A DNA stretch of 64,000 nucleotides from DASXAI01 sp963798445 (lineage in GTDB: Bacteria; Actinomycetota; Acidimicrobiia; Acidimicrobiales; Ilumatobacteraceae). Below, one piece after another: positions 47,714-56,051 of the stretch. The notes beneath the pieces were generated by a model. The model had not been told where the DNA came from. It did not search any database and worked only from the letters and a program-made list of their open reading frames with translations. The position numbers and the translations under genes are program-made. The DNA lies in contig CAWCTH010000002.1 in NCBI GenBank assembly GCA_963798445.1, positions 558,001 through 622,000 of the forward strand, written 5' to 3'. Within the stretch, counting starts at the first letter, position 1. Each line of letters begins with the position of its first letter.

Positions 47714-49618
47714 ATGGGAGGACCGGCCGACGACGTGGTGGGCACCGTGGTCGACGACGCGCTGGCCACGGCCGTCGGTGCCCTCCCTGGCGGCGGCGAG
47801 GCCCGCCCGGGCCAGGTGGAGATGGCCGAAGCGGTGGCGGCGGCGCTCTCGGACCGGCGCCACCTCGTGGTGCGGGCCGGCACCGGCACGGGCAAGAGCC
47901 TCGCCTACCTCGTGCCGGTCATCCTGTCGCGACAGCGGGTCGTGGTGGCCACCGCCACCAAAGCGCTGCAGGACCAGCTCGCCGGTAAGGACCTGCCGTT
48001 CCTGGCCAAGCACCTCGACGTCGAGTTCCACGCCGCTGTGCTGAAGGGGCGCTCGAACTACGTCTGCCGCCAGCGCGTGCACGAGCATGCGCCGGGCCGC
48101 GACGGCCAGCTCTCGTTGACCGAGGAGCTGCTGCCGTCCACGCGCGAGGAGGTGAAGCGGCTGGCCCGTTGGGCCGAGACCAGCGAGACCGGCGATCAGG
48201 CCGAGCTGGACTGGGCGCCGTCGGTTCGGGCCTGGCAGGCGGTAAGTGTCACCGCCGAGGAGTGCCCGGGCGCGTCGCGTTGCCCGTTCGGCCACTCGTG
48301 CTTCGCCGAGGACGCCCGGGCGCGTGCCTCCACCGCCGACGTGGTGGTGGTCAACACCCACCTCTACGGCATGCACGTCGCCAGCGGGAGCACCTTCCTG
48401 CCCGAGCACGACATCGTGGTCTTCGACGAAGCCCATCAGCTCGAAGACGTCATCTCCGACACGGCCGGCTTCGCCGTGGGGGCCGGCCGCTTCACCGCGC
48501 TCGGGCGCATCATCGGGCGGGTCGTGGCCGACGAGGACCTCAACCGCCGGCTCAACACGGCAGGCGACGACATCGCGGCCAGCCTCGGGCCCCATCACGG
48601 CCGGCGACTGCCCCGCCCCCTCCCGCCGTCCGTGGCGGACGCCATCGGGGCCGCCCGCGGTCGACTCGACGAAGCGCTGGGCGCCCTGCGGGCCGTCACG
48701 TCGGAGGTGGTCGACGTGAACCAGCGCAAGATCCGCGCCCAGAAGGCCGCCGGCTCCCTCGCCGTCGATCTCGACGCCGCGCTGGCCTTCCCCGAGACCG
48801 CGGTGGCGTGGGTCGGCGGCCCGCTCGACGACCCTCGCCTCGAGGTGGCGCCCATCGACGTGGGGCCGGTGCTGGCGGCCGAGGTCTGGAACCGGTGCAC
48901 CGCCGTGCTCACCAGCGCCACCATCCCGGCCAACCTGCCGGCCCGGGTGGGGCTGCCGACCGGTGGCTTCGAGGTGCTCGATGTGGGCAGCCCGTTCGAC
49001 TACGAGGCGAACGCGGTGCTGTACTGCGCCACCCATCTGCCCGATCGGCGGCGGCCAGAGTTCGAGCCGGCCAGCCACGACGAGCTGGCCGCCCTCATCG
49101 ACGCCGCCGGCGGGCGCACGCTGGCGCTGTTCACGAGCTGGCGGGCCATGAACGCGGCGGTGACGGCGTTGCGGGCGCGTCTGCCGTACCGCATCCTCAG
49201 CCAGGCCGACCTGCCCAAGCCCGCCCTCCTCAAGGCGTTCGCCGACGACACCGACGCGTGCCTGTTCGCCACGGTCGGGCTGTTCCAGGGGGTGGACGTG
49301 CCGGGGGCCACACTCAGCCTGGTCACCATCGACCGGCTGCCGTTCCCTCGGCCGGACGATCCCCTGCTGGAGGCCCGGCGCGAGCGGGCCGGCGCCGCCG
49401 CGTTCCGCGAGGTCGACCTTCCGCGCGCCGCCACGCTGCTGGCCCAGGCGGCCGGGCGGCTCATCCGCACCGCCACCGACCGTGGCGTGGTCGCCGTGCT
49501 CGATCCGCGCCTGGCCAAGGCCGGCTACCGCTGGGACATCGTGCGAGCGCTGCCACCGATGCACCGCACCCGCCACCGGGCCGAGGCCGAAGCGTTCTTG
49601 CGCTCCCTGCGGGCCTGA
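47714..49618 (+). CDS. DinG/XPD-type ATP-dependent helicase
   Basis: A 634-residue helicase. Motif I is VRAGTGTGKSLAYL, motif II is VVFDEAHQLED (DEAH). Between them are cysteines in YVCRQRV and CPGASRCPFGHSC, the four-cysteine Fe-S cluster pattern of XPD/DinG. Later motifs: FTSWRAMNAAVTALRAR and QAAGRLIRTATDRGVVAVLD. It unwinds 5'-3', possibly with R-loops or repair intermediates. ATG 47714 is 61 nt from the divergent uppS start. Confidence 0.9.
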   Translation: MGGPADDVVGTVVDDALATAVGALPGGGEARPGQVEMAEAVAAALSDRRHLVVRAGTGTGKSLAYLVPVILSRQRVVVATATKALQDQLAGKDLPFLAKHLDVEFHAAVLKGRSNYVCRQRVHEHAPGRDGQLSLTEELLPSTREEVKRLARWAETSETGDQAELDWAPSVRAWQAVSVTAEECPGASRCPFGHSCFAEDARARASTADVVVVNTHLYGMHVASGSTFLPEHDIVVFDEAHQLEDVISDTAGFAVGAGRFTALGRIIGRVVADEDLNRRLNTAGDDIAASLGPHHGRRLPRPLPPSVADAIGAARGRLDEALGALRAVTSEVVDVNQRKIRAQKAAGSLAVDLDAALAFPETAVAWVGGPLDDPRLEVAPIDVGPVLAAEVWNRCTAVLTSATIPANLPARVGLPTGGFEVLDVGSPFDYEANAVLYCATHLPDRRRPEFEPASHDELAALIDAAGGRTLALFTSWRAMNAAVTALRARLPYRILSQADLPKPALLKAFADDTDACLFATVGLFQGVDVPGATLSLVTIDRLPFPRPDDPLLEARRERAGAAAFREVDLPRAATLLAQAAGRLIRTATDRGVVAVLDPRLAKAGYRWDIVRALPPMHRTRHRAEAEAFLRSLRA

Positions 49619-49676
49619 CGGCCGCCGCGGCTACCCGCGGGGGCCTGAGCGCGCGAACGTCGCCCCCGGCTGAACA

Positions 49677-49760
49677 CCGGCCGCCGCCCCGCGCGTCCAG
49701 GCGCGCGGCCTGCGCGCTTGACCGCGCCCTGGAGCGTCCGAACGCGCAGGCCGCGCGGAA
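49677..49760. repeat. Hairpin repeat downstream of the helicase gene, copy 1
   Basis: GCGCGGCCTGCGCG (49703-49716) is exactly complementary to 49743-49756, a 14-bp stem with a 26-nt loop. A closely similar element is at 49808-49900. Both lie in a 590-nt gap (49619-50208) without convincing genes. Copy 1 is 58-142 nt after the helicase stop, so it could end transcription or protect the mRNA 3' end. Confidence 0.75.
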
Positions 49761-49807
49761 CGTGGGGGCTCGGACAAGACGCCGGGTGCTGGTCACGGCC
49801 ACGATCG

Positions 49808-49900
49808 GCCGCCGCCCCGGCCCGTATCGCGCCCCCCAGATCGCGCGGCCTGCCGCGCTTGACCGCGCCCTGGAGCGTCCGAGCGCGCAGGCTACGCGGT
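49808..49900. repeat. Hairpin repeat, copy 2
   Basis: Repeats the central part of copy 1 (CTTGACCGCGCCCTGGAGCG is shared) with the left arm GCGCGGCCTGCCGCG carrying an extra base and the right arm with small changes, so the hairpin is less perfect. The flanking GGCCGCCGCCCCG is also shared with copy 1. Confidence 0.7.
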
Positions 49901-50007
49901 TTCGGGCCGGGGCCGCGGGGCGATCGGGCCCGCGATGGCCCGGGGGGCCGGGACGCGTGGGCACGGTCCGTGGCGGTGACCTCGCCGGACGAGACGTCGG
50001 CGTCAGG

Positions 50008-50150
50008 AACCCACGGAGGGTGAGTGTCGCCGCCGTCGTTCTCGGTGCATCTTTGCTTCCCGGTGCGCCAGTGCGTCGAATCTGAGGCCGAAGCGCACCA
50101 TGAACGAGACCGGCGGCCGGCATCGACCACTCACCGTGGCGCCAACGGCC
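50008..50150. repeat. Dispersed intergenic repeat, copy C
   Basis: The most diverged of the three copies. TTCTCGGTGC is at 50039-50048, and the inverted end is degraded to GCACCATGAA at 50095-50104. Upstream GGAACCCACGG and downstream CATCGACCACTCACCG match copies A and B. It precedes the response-regulator gene's 3' end. Confidence 0.65.
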
Positions 50151-50208
50151 AGAACGTCTCGGCCGGCGGCCGCACCGCCGGTCGCGGTCGCGGTCGCGGT
50201 CGAACGCT

Positions 50209-50892
50209 TCAGGATTGCAGGCGGTAGCCGATACCCCGGACGGTGACGATGAGCTTGGGCTCGTCGGGCTGGTCCTCGATCTTCACCCGGAGCCGCCGGA
50301 TGTGGGCATCGACCAGCCGGCTGTCGCCGAGGTAGTCGTAGCCCCACACCCGTTCGAGCAACTGGTCGCGGCTCAACACCATGCCCGCATGATCGGCGAA
50401 CTCGCACAGCAGCAGGAACTCGGTCTTGGTGAGCGGCACCTCCTCGCCGTGCTTGAAGGCGGTGCCCTGCTCCCGCCGCAGCTCGAGGTCGCCGAACACC
50501 GTGGCCTTGGCGGTGCTGCTGGTCTCGTGCAACTGGGCCCGGCGCAGCAGCGCCCGGATGCGCGCCGCCAGCTCCTTGGGCACGACCGGCTTCGTCACGT
50601 AGTCGTCGGCGCCGGCCTCCAGCCCCGCCACCAGGTCGTACGTGTCGGTCTGGGCGGTGACGATCATGATCGGCACGATGCTTTTGGCCCGCAGGGTGCG
50701 GCAGACGTCGAAGCCCTGGATGTCGGGCAGCCGCAGGTCCACGATCACCAGATCGGGCTCGTCGCGGTCGAAGGCGGCCAGCCCGGTGCGGCCGTCGCCG
50801 GCCTCCTCCACGACGTAGCCCTCGTCTTCGAGGGCCAGGCGCAGCGCCAGGCGGATCTGATCGTCGTCCTCGATGAACAGCAGCCGGTGCAT
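50209..50892 (-). CDS. OmpR-family response regulator, MtrA/PrrA-like
   Basis: A 227-residue regulator with receiver domain (phospho-acceptor Asp52 in VIVDLRLP, conserved Lys101) and a winged-helix DNA-binding domain ending RGIGYRL. It should be phosphorylated by the kinase encoded on the opposite strand at 51173. ATG 50892. Divergent layout differs from mtrA-mtrB operons. Confidence 0.88.
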   Translation of the reverse strand: MHRLLFIEDDDQIRLALRLALEDEGYVVEEAGDGRTGLAAFDRDEPDLVIVDLRLPDIQGFDVCRTLRAKSIVPIMIVTAQTDTYDLVAGLEAGADDYVTKPVVPKELAARIRALLRRAQLHETSSTAKATVFGDLELRREQGTAFKHGEEVPLTKTEFLLLCEFADHAGMVLSRDQLLERVWGYDYLGDSRLVDAHIRRLRVKIEDQPDEPKLIVTVRGIGYRLQS

Positions 50893-51172
50893 GTCCCACC
50901 CACGGTAGGCGCCGCGACCGCCGATGCGGCCGTCAATGTTACGGAAAGCGCACAATGCCGGGGTGACGCCGTCACACGTCAGCAGCACCATCGTGCCTGT
51001 TCACGCCGCTGTTGGTGGGGCGCCTACTCCCCCTGGCGCCCCACCAGGCGCATCTGGGGACGGTTCGTGGAGAGGCGACCTGATTCCGAGCAGGGAGATC
51101 CTCCTACTGGTGTTCGTCCTCGGCCTCGCCGTGAGCGGCGCGCCGCTGCTGGCACCCGGTCGGGTCGGCAAG

Positions 51173-52624
51173 ATGGAAGGCGTGCGGGACAAGGGGCGTG
51201 CCGTCGCCACCACGAAGAAGCGCCGGCGACTGTCGCTCGGTCTGCGCACCCGCGTCACCGTGGCCTTCGCCATCGCCGGCCTGGTGGTGGCCGTCGGTCT
51301 GTCGTTGATCACGTACTCCCTGGCCCGCAGCTTCCTGCTCCAGCAGCGCGACTCGGCCGCCCGTAGCCAGGCCTTCGGCAACGCCCGCTTCGTCAAGGAG
51401 CGCTTGCGCGACCCGAAGGTCGACGTCGGGCGGGTCATCAACGACGTGAAGACCGAAGGCGGCGGCTTCTCGCTGGTCCACTACGACGGCAGGTGGTTCC
51501 CCCAGAGCGCCGGACTCGGCCAGGACGCCATCCCGAAGGACCTGCGCGACGGCGTGCTGGCCGGCAGCAGCGGGCGCCAGCGCTACGACCTGAGCGGCGC
51601 TCCGTACCTGGCCATCGGGCTGTACGTCGCCGCCAACGATGCCGCCTACTTCGAGGTCTTCCCGAACGCCAACCTGCAACGGACGATGAGCGTCATCGGC
51701 ACGTCCCTGGCCGTCGGTGCCACGGTGACGACGCTGGCCGCCGCCGGCCTCGGCTGGTGGGCCAGCCGTCGCCTCCTCAACCCGCTCTCACGCGTCGCTG
51801 ACGCCGCCGAGGAACTGGCCGAAGGGGGGCTCGACACCCGCCTGCCGGAGGAGTCGGACCCCGATCTGCACCGGCTGGTCAGCTCGTTCAACAACATGGC
51901 CGACGCCGTGCAGGACCGCATCGAGCGCGAGGCCCGGTTCGCCTCCGACGTCAGCCACGAGCTGCGCTCGCCCCTCACGGCGCTGACCGCCGCCGTCGAG
52001 GTGCTCGACGCCCGCCGCGACGACCTGCCGGCGCGGTCGCAGCAAGCCCTCGATGTGGTGACCAGCCAGGTGCGTCGTTTCGACCAGATGGTGCTGGACC
52101 TGCTGGAGATCTCGCGGCTCGATGCCGGCGTCACCGAGTTCAACCCGGAGCCGGTGCTGCTCGGCGACATGGTGAAGCGCATGGCGGTGCGCAACGGCTT
52201 CGAGAGCGTGCCGGTGTCGGTCGATGGGCGCTGGGTCGAGCGACCGGTCGCCGTCGACAAACGCCGGCTCGAGCGCATCATGGCCAACCTCCTGGGCAAT
52301 GCCGAACAGCACGCCGGCGGCCCGACCCGCATCGCCATCGAGGACGGCGCCGACGGCTACGTCGACCTGGTCGTGGAGGACGCCGGGCCGGGGGTCATGC
52401 AGTCCGAGCGCACGCGCATCTTCGAGCGCTTCGCCAGGGGCACGGCGGCCCGCCATCGAGTCGGGACCGGCCTGGGCCTGGCGCTGGTGGTCGAGCACGC
52501 CGCCGTCCATGGCGGCACGACGTGGGTCGAGGACCGCCCTGGCGGCGGCTCCCGCTTCGTCGTGTCGTTCCCGGCAGGCCCGGCATCACCCGCGGGCCAG
52601 GCATCACCCGCAGGCCCGGCATGA
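51173..52624 (+). CDS. Sensor histidine kinase, MtrB-like
   Basis: A 483-residue kinase. After a basic N-terminus come TM1 (VAFAIAGLVVAVGLSLITY), an extracytoplasmic loop of ~130 residues, TM2, a HAMP domain (WWASRRLLNPLSRVADA), the H-box with the phospho-His (FASDVSHELRSPLTAL), and HATPase motifs (NLLGNAEQHA, GTGLGLALVVEHA). ATG 51173 is taken as start; an open frame from 50924 adds a Gly/Pro-rich N-terminus and a hydrophobic stretch and cannot be ruled out. It is followed by a GerMN lipoprotein gene with a 4-nt ATGA overlap, as in mtrB-lpqB. Confidence 0.88.
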   Translation: MEGVRDKGRAVATTKKRRRLSLGLRTRVTVAFAIAGLVVAVGLSLITYSLARSFLLQQRDSAARSQAFGNARFVKERLRDPKVDVGRVINDVKTEGGGFSLVHYDGRWFPQSAGLGQDAIPKDLRDGVLAGSSGRQRYDLSGAPYLAIGLYVAANDAAYFEVFPNANLQRTMSVIGTSLAVGATVTTLAAAGLGWWASRRLLNPLSRVADAAEELAEGGLDTRLPEESDPDLHRLVSSFNNMADAVQDRIEREARFASDVSHELRSPLTALTAAVEVLDARRDDLPARSQQALDVVTSQVRRFDQMVLDLLEISRLDAGVTEFNPEPVLLGDMVKRMAVRNGFESVPVSVDGRWVERPVAVDKRRLERIMANLLGNAEQHAGGPTRIAIEDGADGYVDLVVEDAGPGVMQSERTRIFERFARGTAARHRVGTGLGLALVVEHAAVHGGTTWVEDRPGGGSRFVVSFPAGPASPAGQASPAGPA

Positions 52625-52640
52625 CCCGCAGGCCTGGCAT
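52577..52640. repeat. 18-bp tandem repeats across the kinase/lipoprotein junction
   Basis: About four units of GGCCCGGCATCACCCGCA-type sequence run from the last codons of the kinase (SPAGQASPAGPA) into the start of the lipoprotein gene. Two of the units contain ATGACCCGC or ATGAGAGC, giving both the stop/start overlap at 52621 and an alternative start at 52639. Confidence 0.7.
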
Positions 52641-53307
52641 GAGAGCCCGACGGCCGGCGGTGCTGGCCGCCGCGCTGGTGACCGCGGCTGGCCTGCTGGT
52701 GGCCGGCTGCGGCCTGCCCAACGACGATCAGTTCACTGCCATCCAGCCCGGCGACATTCCCTTCGGCATCGCCGACACCACGACGACCAGCACGACCACG
52801 ACCACGATCCCGCCCGCCACCACGACGACGGCGCCCGAGGCCACCACCACCACGACCACGACCATTCCCACCGAAACGGTCTCGCTCTTCTACATCCTCA
52901 ACGGCCGGTTGCAACCCGTTCTACGGCCGCTGCCGCTACCCGTGACGCCGCAGGCGGCCCTGGCCGCGCTCCAGCGCGGGCCCGAGGAGAAGGACCAGCC
53001 ACCGGGGCTGCGATCGGCGGTGCCGGCCGGCTCGGTCGGCACCGTGCAGGTCGCGGCGGGCGTGGCCACGGTGGACGTGGCGCCCGCGTTCGTGCAGCCG
53101 ACGACGGCGGAAGGCCAGGTGCCGGTGCCCAACGTCGATCAGCCGCTGGCCTTCGGCGAGGTCGTGCTGACGCTGACCAGCCTGCCCGGCATCGGTCAGG
53201 TGCGCTTCACCGTCGGCGGCCAGCCGCAGGCGGCGCTGGTGGCCGACGGTTCCTTGGTCGACGTGCCGGTCTCAGCCGACAACTACGCCGGCTTGAGGAG
53301 CGCCTGA
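52621..53307 (+). CDS. GerMN-domain lipoprotein (LpqB-like)
   Basis: A 228-residue protein. The signal peptide ends LLVAGC (Cys30 from ATG 52621), followed by a Thr-rich linker, then a GerMN domain (about 100-225) starting FYILNGRLQPVLRPLP with ALAALQRGP and VRFTVGGQPQAAL. In mtrA-mtrB-lpqB operons the lipoprotein modulates kinase signalling; this protein lacks LpqB's beta-propeller, so equivalence is partial. Its stop region overlaps a convergent gene by 25 nt. Confidence 0.8.
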   Translation: MTRRPGMRARRPAVLAAALVTAAGLLVAGCGLPNDDQFTAIQPGDIPFGIADTTTTSTTTTTIPPATTTTAPEATTTTTTTIPTETVSLFYILNGRLQPVLRPLPLPVTPQAALAALQRGPEEKDQPPGLRSAVPAGSVGTVQVAAGVATVDVAPAFVQPTTAEGQVPVPNVDQPLAFGEVVLTLTSLPGIGQVRFTVGGQPQAALVADGSLVDVPVSADNYAGLRSA

Positions 53308-53564
53308 GCGCAGCGGGGGCAGTCGTCGGCGTGGAGCCACGCGCTGATCGCCGAGACCGCCCGCTCGTCGAGCACGAGCCGCACGAGACCGGTCTCGGTG
53401 ATGTGGAGCGAGTGGAACGGACGCCAGGCCCTCGGCGGCACGAAGGTGACGGGCGTGCCCCGCTCAACTCGGCAGAACGTCCGGCGGCGGGCGTCGAGCA
53501 GCCACGTACCACCACACGTCTCGATCCGGAGCACGCCGTTGCGGGCCACCAGCGCCTCGGTCAC
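53283..53564 (-). CDS. Small hypothetical protein, cysteine-bearing, STAS operon partner
   Basis: A 93-residue protein from GTG 53564, overlapping the STAS-like gene's stop by 4 nt. Strands such as NGVLRIETCGGTWLLD and GTPVTFVPPRAWRPFHSL suggest a small beta-barrel, and the C-terminus has CPRCAQALLK, a CxxC pair. No family recognised. Operon with the STAS protein makes a small signalling role possible. Confidence 0.6.
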   Translation of the reverse strand: MTEALVARNGVLRIETCGGTWLLDARRRTFCRVERGTPVTFVPPRAWRPFHSLHITETGLVRLVLDERAVSAISAWLHADDCPRCAQALLKPA

Positions 53565-53821
53565 GGCGCACCGGCCAGCACGTCCACGCCGGCCAGATCG
53601 TCGACAGGCAACCCGCATCCCGCCAGCGCCCGCCGGGCGTCGGGAGTGAGCCCCGTCACCCGATCGAGGCGGATCTCCAGCAGCGCCGCCTGGCGGGCGT
53701 CGCGCAACGAGTCCAACGCCGCCAGCATCGTCTGAGCGCCGTTCAGGTCGATCGTGCCCACCGGTTCGAGCGTGATGGCCTTACCGGCACCGCTGATCTC
53801 GAGGATGAAGTCTGCCGCCAT
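53561..53821 (-). CDS. STAS-like domain protein
   Basis: An 86-residue protein starting ATG 53821. Residues 15-70 read GKAITLEPVGTIDLNGAQ, then ARQAALLEIRLDRVTGLTPDA, the alternating strand/helix pattern of a STAS domain. A typical phosphorylatable Ser is not apparent. It is translationally linked to the 93-residue gene downstream. Confidence 0.6.
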   Translation of the reverse strand: MAADFILEISGAGKAITLEPVGTIDLNGAQTMLAALDSLRDARQAALLEIRLDRVTGLTPDARRALAGCGLPVDDLAGVDVLAGAP

Positions 53822-53913
53822 GATGGCGACATGGTGCCGAGGAGGTGCGCGCATCCCCTGACCGTTCTGTGACGAACCGATGACTCAATGTCACCGACCG
53901 GTCGCCGCCGGTC

Positions 53914-54753
53914 TCAGTACAACCGCTCGATGCGATCGGGGCGATGCTGCCAATTCTTGTCGATCGTGACGAAGAGCTCGAGGTGGGCGCCGGGCGGCAG
54001 CTGCTTGCGGGCCTCGATCCCCGCCTGCTTCAGCACCGCCCCACCCTTGCCGATGACCATGCCTTTCTGGCTGGCCCGCTCGACCAGGATCTCGACGCGG
54101 ATGCGCGGCCACTCCCACTCCGTGACATGGGTGGCGATCGAGTACGGCAGCTCGTCGTGGGTGACGGCCAAGAGCTGCTCACGCACCAGCTCGGCGACCC
54201 GCGTCGCGTCCGGCACATCGGACACCACGTCCTGCGGGTAGTAGCGCGGGCCCTCGGGCAGGCGGGCGATGAGGTGCTGGACGAGCTCCTCGACGCCGTC
54301 GCCGGTGCGGGCCGACACCGGGAACCAGGCCTCGGCCGGCAGGTCGCCCGAGGCCGCCAGCTGGGCGGCCACTTTCGTGCGCGGCGCCCGATCGATCTTG
54401 TTCACCACCACGACGAAACCGGCCGGCAACCTTTCGGCCACCCACCGGTCACCCCGACCGAACGGCTGGGTGGCGTCCAGCACGAGGCACGCCACGTCCA
54501 CGTCACCCAGGGCGTCGCGAGCCGAGTCGTTCAAGTGCTCGCCCAGCGCCGTCACGGGCTTGTGCAACCCCGGGGTGTCGACGAACACGACCTGCGCGTC
54601 GGGGCGGTGCAGGATGCCGCGTACGGCGGTGCGCGTCGTCTGCGGCTTGTCGGAGACGATGCTCACCTTCTCCCCGCAGATGAAGTTCAACAGGGTCGAC
54701 TTCCCGACGTTGGGCCGCCCGGCCAGCGTCACGAACCCCGATCGGAACGTCAC
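53914..54753 (-). CDS. era: GTPase Era
   Basis: A 279-residue GTPase for 30S subunit maturation. GRPNVGKSTLLN (G1), DTPG (G3), NKID (G4), and a C-terminal KH domain with VIGKGGAVLKQAGIEARK. GTG 54753 overlaps the upstream gene's stop (GTGA). The open frame extending to 56091 is shadow of the CorC gene. Confidence 0.95.
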   Translation of the reverse strand: MTFRSGFVTLAGRPNVGKSTLLNFICGEKVSIVSDKPQTTRTAVRGILHRPDAQVVFVDTPGLHKPVTALGEHLNDSARDALGDVDVACLVLDATQPFGRGDRWVAERLPAGFVVVVNKIDRAPRTKVAAQLAASGDLPAEAWFPVSARTGDGVEELVQHLIARLPEGPRYYPQDVVSDVPDATRVAELVREQLLAVTHDELPYSIATHVTEWEWPRIRVEILVERASQKGMVIGKGGAVLKQAGIEARKQLPPGAHLELFVTIDKNWQHRPDRIERLY

Positions 54754-56051
54754 GCGTCGCCGGGGCCGTCCGCGGCGTCCCGACCCGGCAGCCTCGCCAC
54801 CAGCACGCGGGCGATGCGGTGGCCCTCCATCTTCTCCACGGTGAAGCGGTAGCCGTTGTGATCCACGTTCTCGCCGTCCAGCGGTACGTGGCCGAGGGTG
54901 CCCAGCACGAAGCCGCCGACGGTGTCCCAGTCGGCGTCGGGCAGCTCCAGCTCGAGCAACTCGTTGAGCTCGTCGATGCTGAGGCCGCCGTCGACGCGCA
55001 GGTCGCCGTCGCCCAGGCGCTCGACTTCGTTGTCCTCCACGTCGTACTCGTCGAAGATGTCGCCGACCAGTTCCTCGATGCAGTCCTCGAGCGTGACCAA
55101 CCCGGCGATGCCGCCGTACTCGTCGACCAGGATGGCCATGTGGTACTTCCCCGCCTGCATCTCGCGCATCAGGCGGGCCACCGGCTTGGTCTCCGGCACG
55201 AAGTGGGCGGTGCGCACGAGGCCGACGACGGGAAGCTCGCCGCGGCCCTCGCGCTCGACGCGCATGAGGTCCTTCGTGTAGGCGATGCCGCGGATCTCGT
55301 CGAGCGTCTCGCCGGTGACCGGGAAGCGCGAGTAGCCGTGCTCGATGGCCGTGTCGAGGGCCGAGGTCACGCTGTCCGACGCGCTCAGGGTCACCATGTC
55401 GGGCCGCGGCACCATCACCTCGCGCGCCAGGGTGTCGCCGAACTCGATGATCGACTCGATCAGCTCCCGCTCTTCGTGCTCGATCACCTCGTCCTCGGCC
55501 GCCGCTTCCACGATGCCCAGGAGCTCCTTCTCCGACACGAACGGACCCTGCTTGAGGCCTTTGCCCGGCAGCAGCACGTTGGTGAAGCCGATGAGGCCTC
55601 GCGAGATGAGTCGCAGCGGCGGGAACGACACCAGCATCAACGTGGTGCGCGCCGTCATGATGGCGGCGCGCTCGGAGTTCAGCACCGCCCAGGTCTTGGG
55701 CAGCGCTTCGGACAGCACGAAGAACACGATGACGTTCAGGACGAAGCCGATCAGCACACCGATGGGGCCGAACAGGCGGTCGGCCACGATGGTGGTGAGG
55801 AAGGCCTGCGCCGTCTGCAGGATGGTGATCATCACGAGCAGCGGGTTGATGAACCGCTCGGGGTGGACCACGAGCGTGGCCAGCGCCTCCGTCGACTTCG
55901 ACGGCTGTTGCTCGGCGAGCGTGACGGCCTTGACGCGCGAGATGCGGTTGAGCGCCGTCTCGCCGACGGCGAGGTAGCCGAGGCCGAGCATGAGCACGAT
56001 GATGGCGAGGATCATCCAGAGATCGGTGGTGGTGAAGTCGACGGCGAGCAT
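54750..56051 (-). CDS. HlyC/CorC family (CNNM/CBS) membrane protein
   Basis: A 433-residue protein: an N-terminal CNNM membrane domain of 3-4 helices (LWMILAIIVLMLGLGYLAVG), two CBS domains (VPRPDMVTLSASDSVTSAL and YHMAILVDEYGGIAGLVT) and a C-terminal CorC_HlyC domain (DGGLSIDELNELL). It may transport Mg2+ or Co2+ or regulate efflux. ATG 56051 shares a base with the ybeY stop (TGATG). The gene is the membrane member of the phoH-ybeY-corC-era run. Confidence 0.9.
   Translation of the reverse strand: MLAVDFTTTDLWMILAIIVLMLGLGYLAVGETALNRISRVKAVTLAEQQPSKSTEALATLVVHPERFINPLLVMITILQTAQAFLTTIVADRLFGPIGVLIGFVLNVIVFFVLSEALPKTWAVLNSERAAIMTARTTLMLVSFPPLRLISRGLIGFTNVLLPGKGLKQGPFVSEKELLGIVEAAAEDEVIEHEERELIESIIEFGDTLAREVMVPRPDMVTLSASDSVTSALDTAIEHGYSRFPVTGETLDEIRGIAYTKDLMRVEREGRGELPVVGLVRTAHFVPETKPVARLMREMQAGKYHMAILVDEYGGIAGLVTLEDCIEELVGDIFDEYDVEDNEVERLGDGDLRVDGGLSIDELNELLELELPDADWDTVGGFVLGTLGHVPLDGENVDHNGYRFTVEKMEGHRIARVLVARLPGRDAADGPGDA

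Noticed and set aside
50924..51172. Upstream extension of the histidine kinase with a hydrophobic stretch
   Set aside because: Low-complexity Gly/Pro-rich frame between divergent genes; the ATG at 51173 gives a kinase of normal layout. Not fully excluded.
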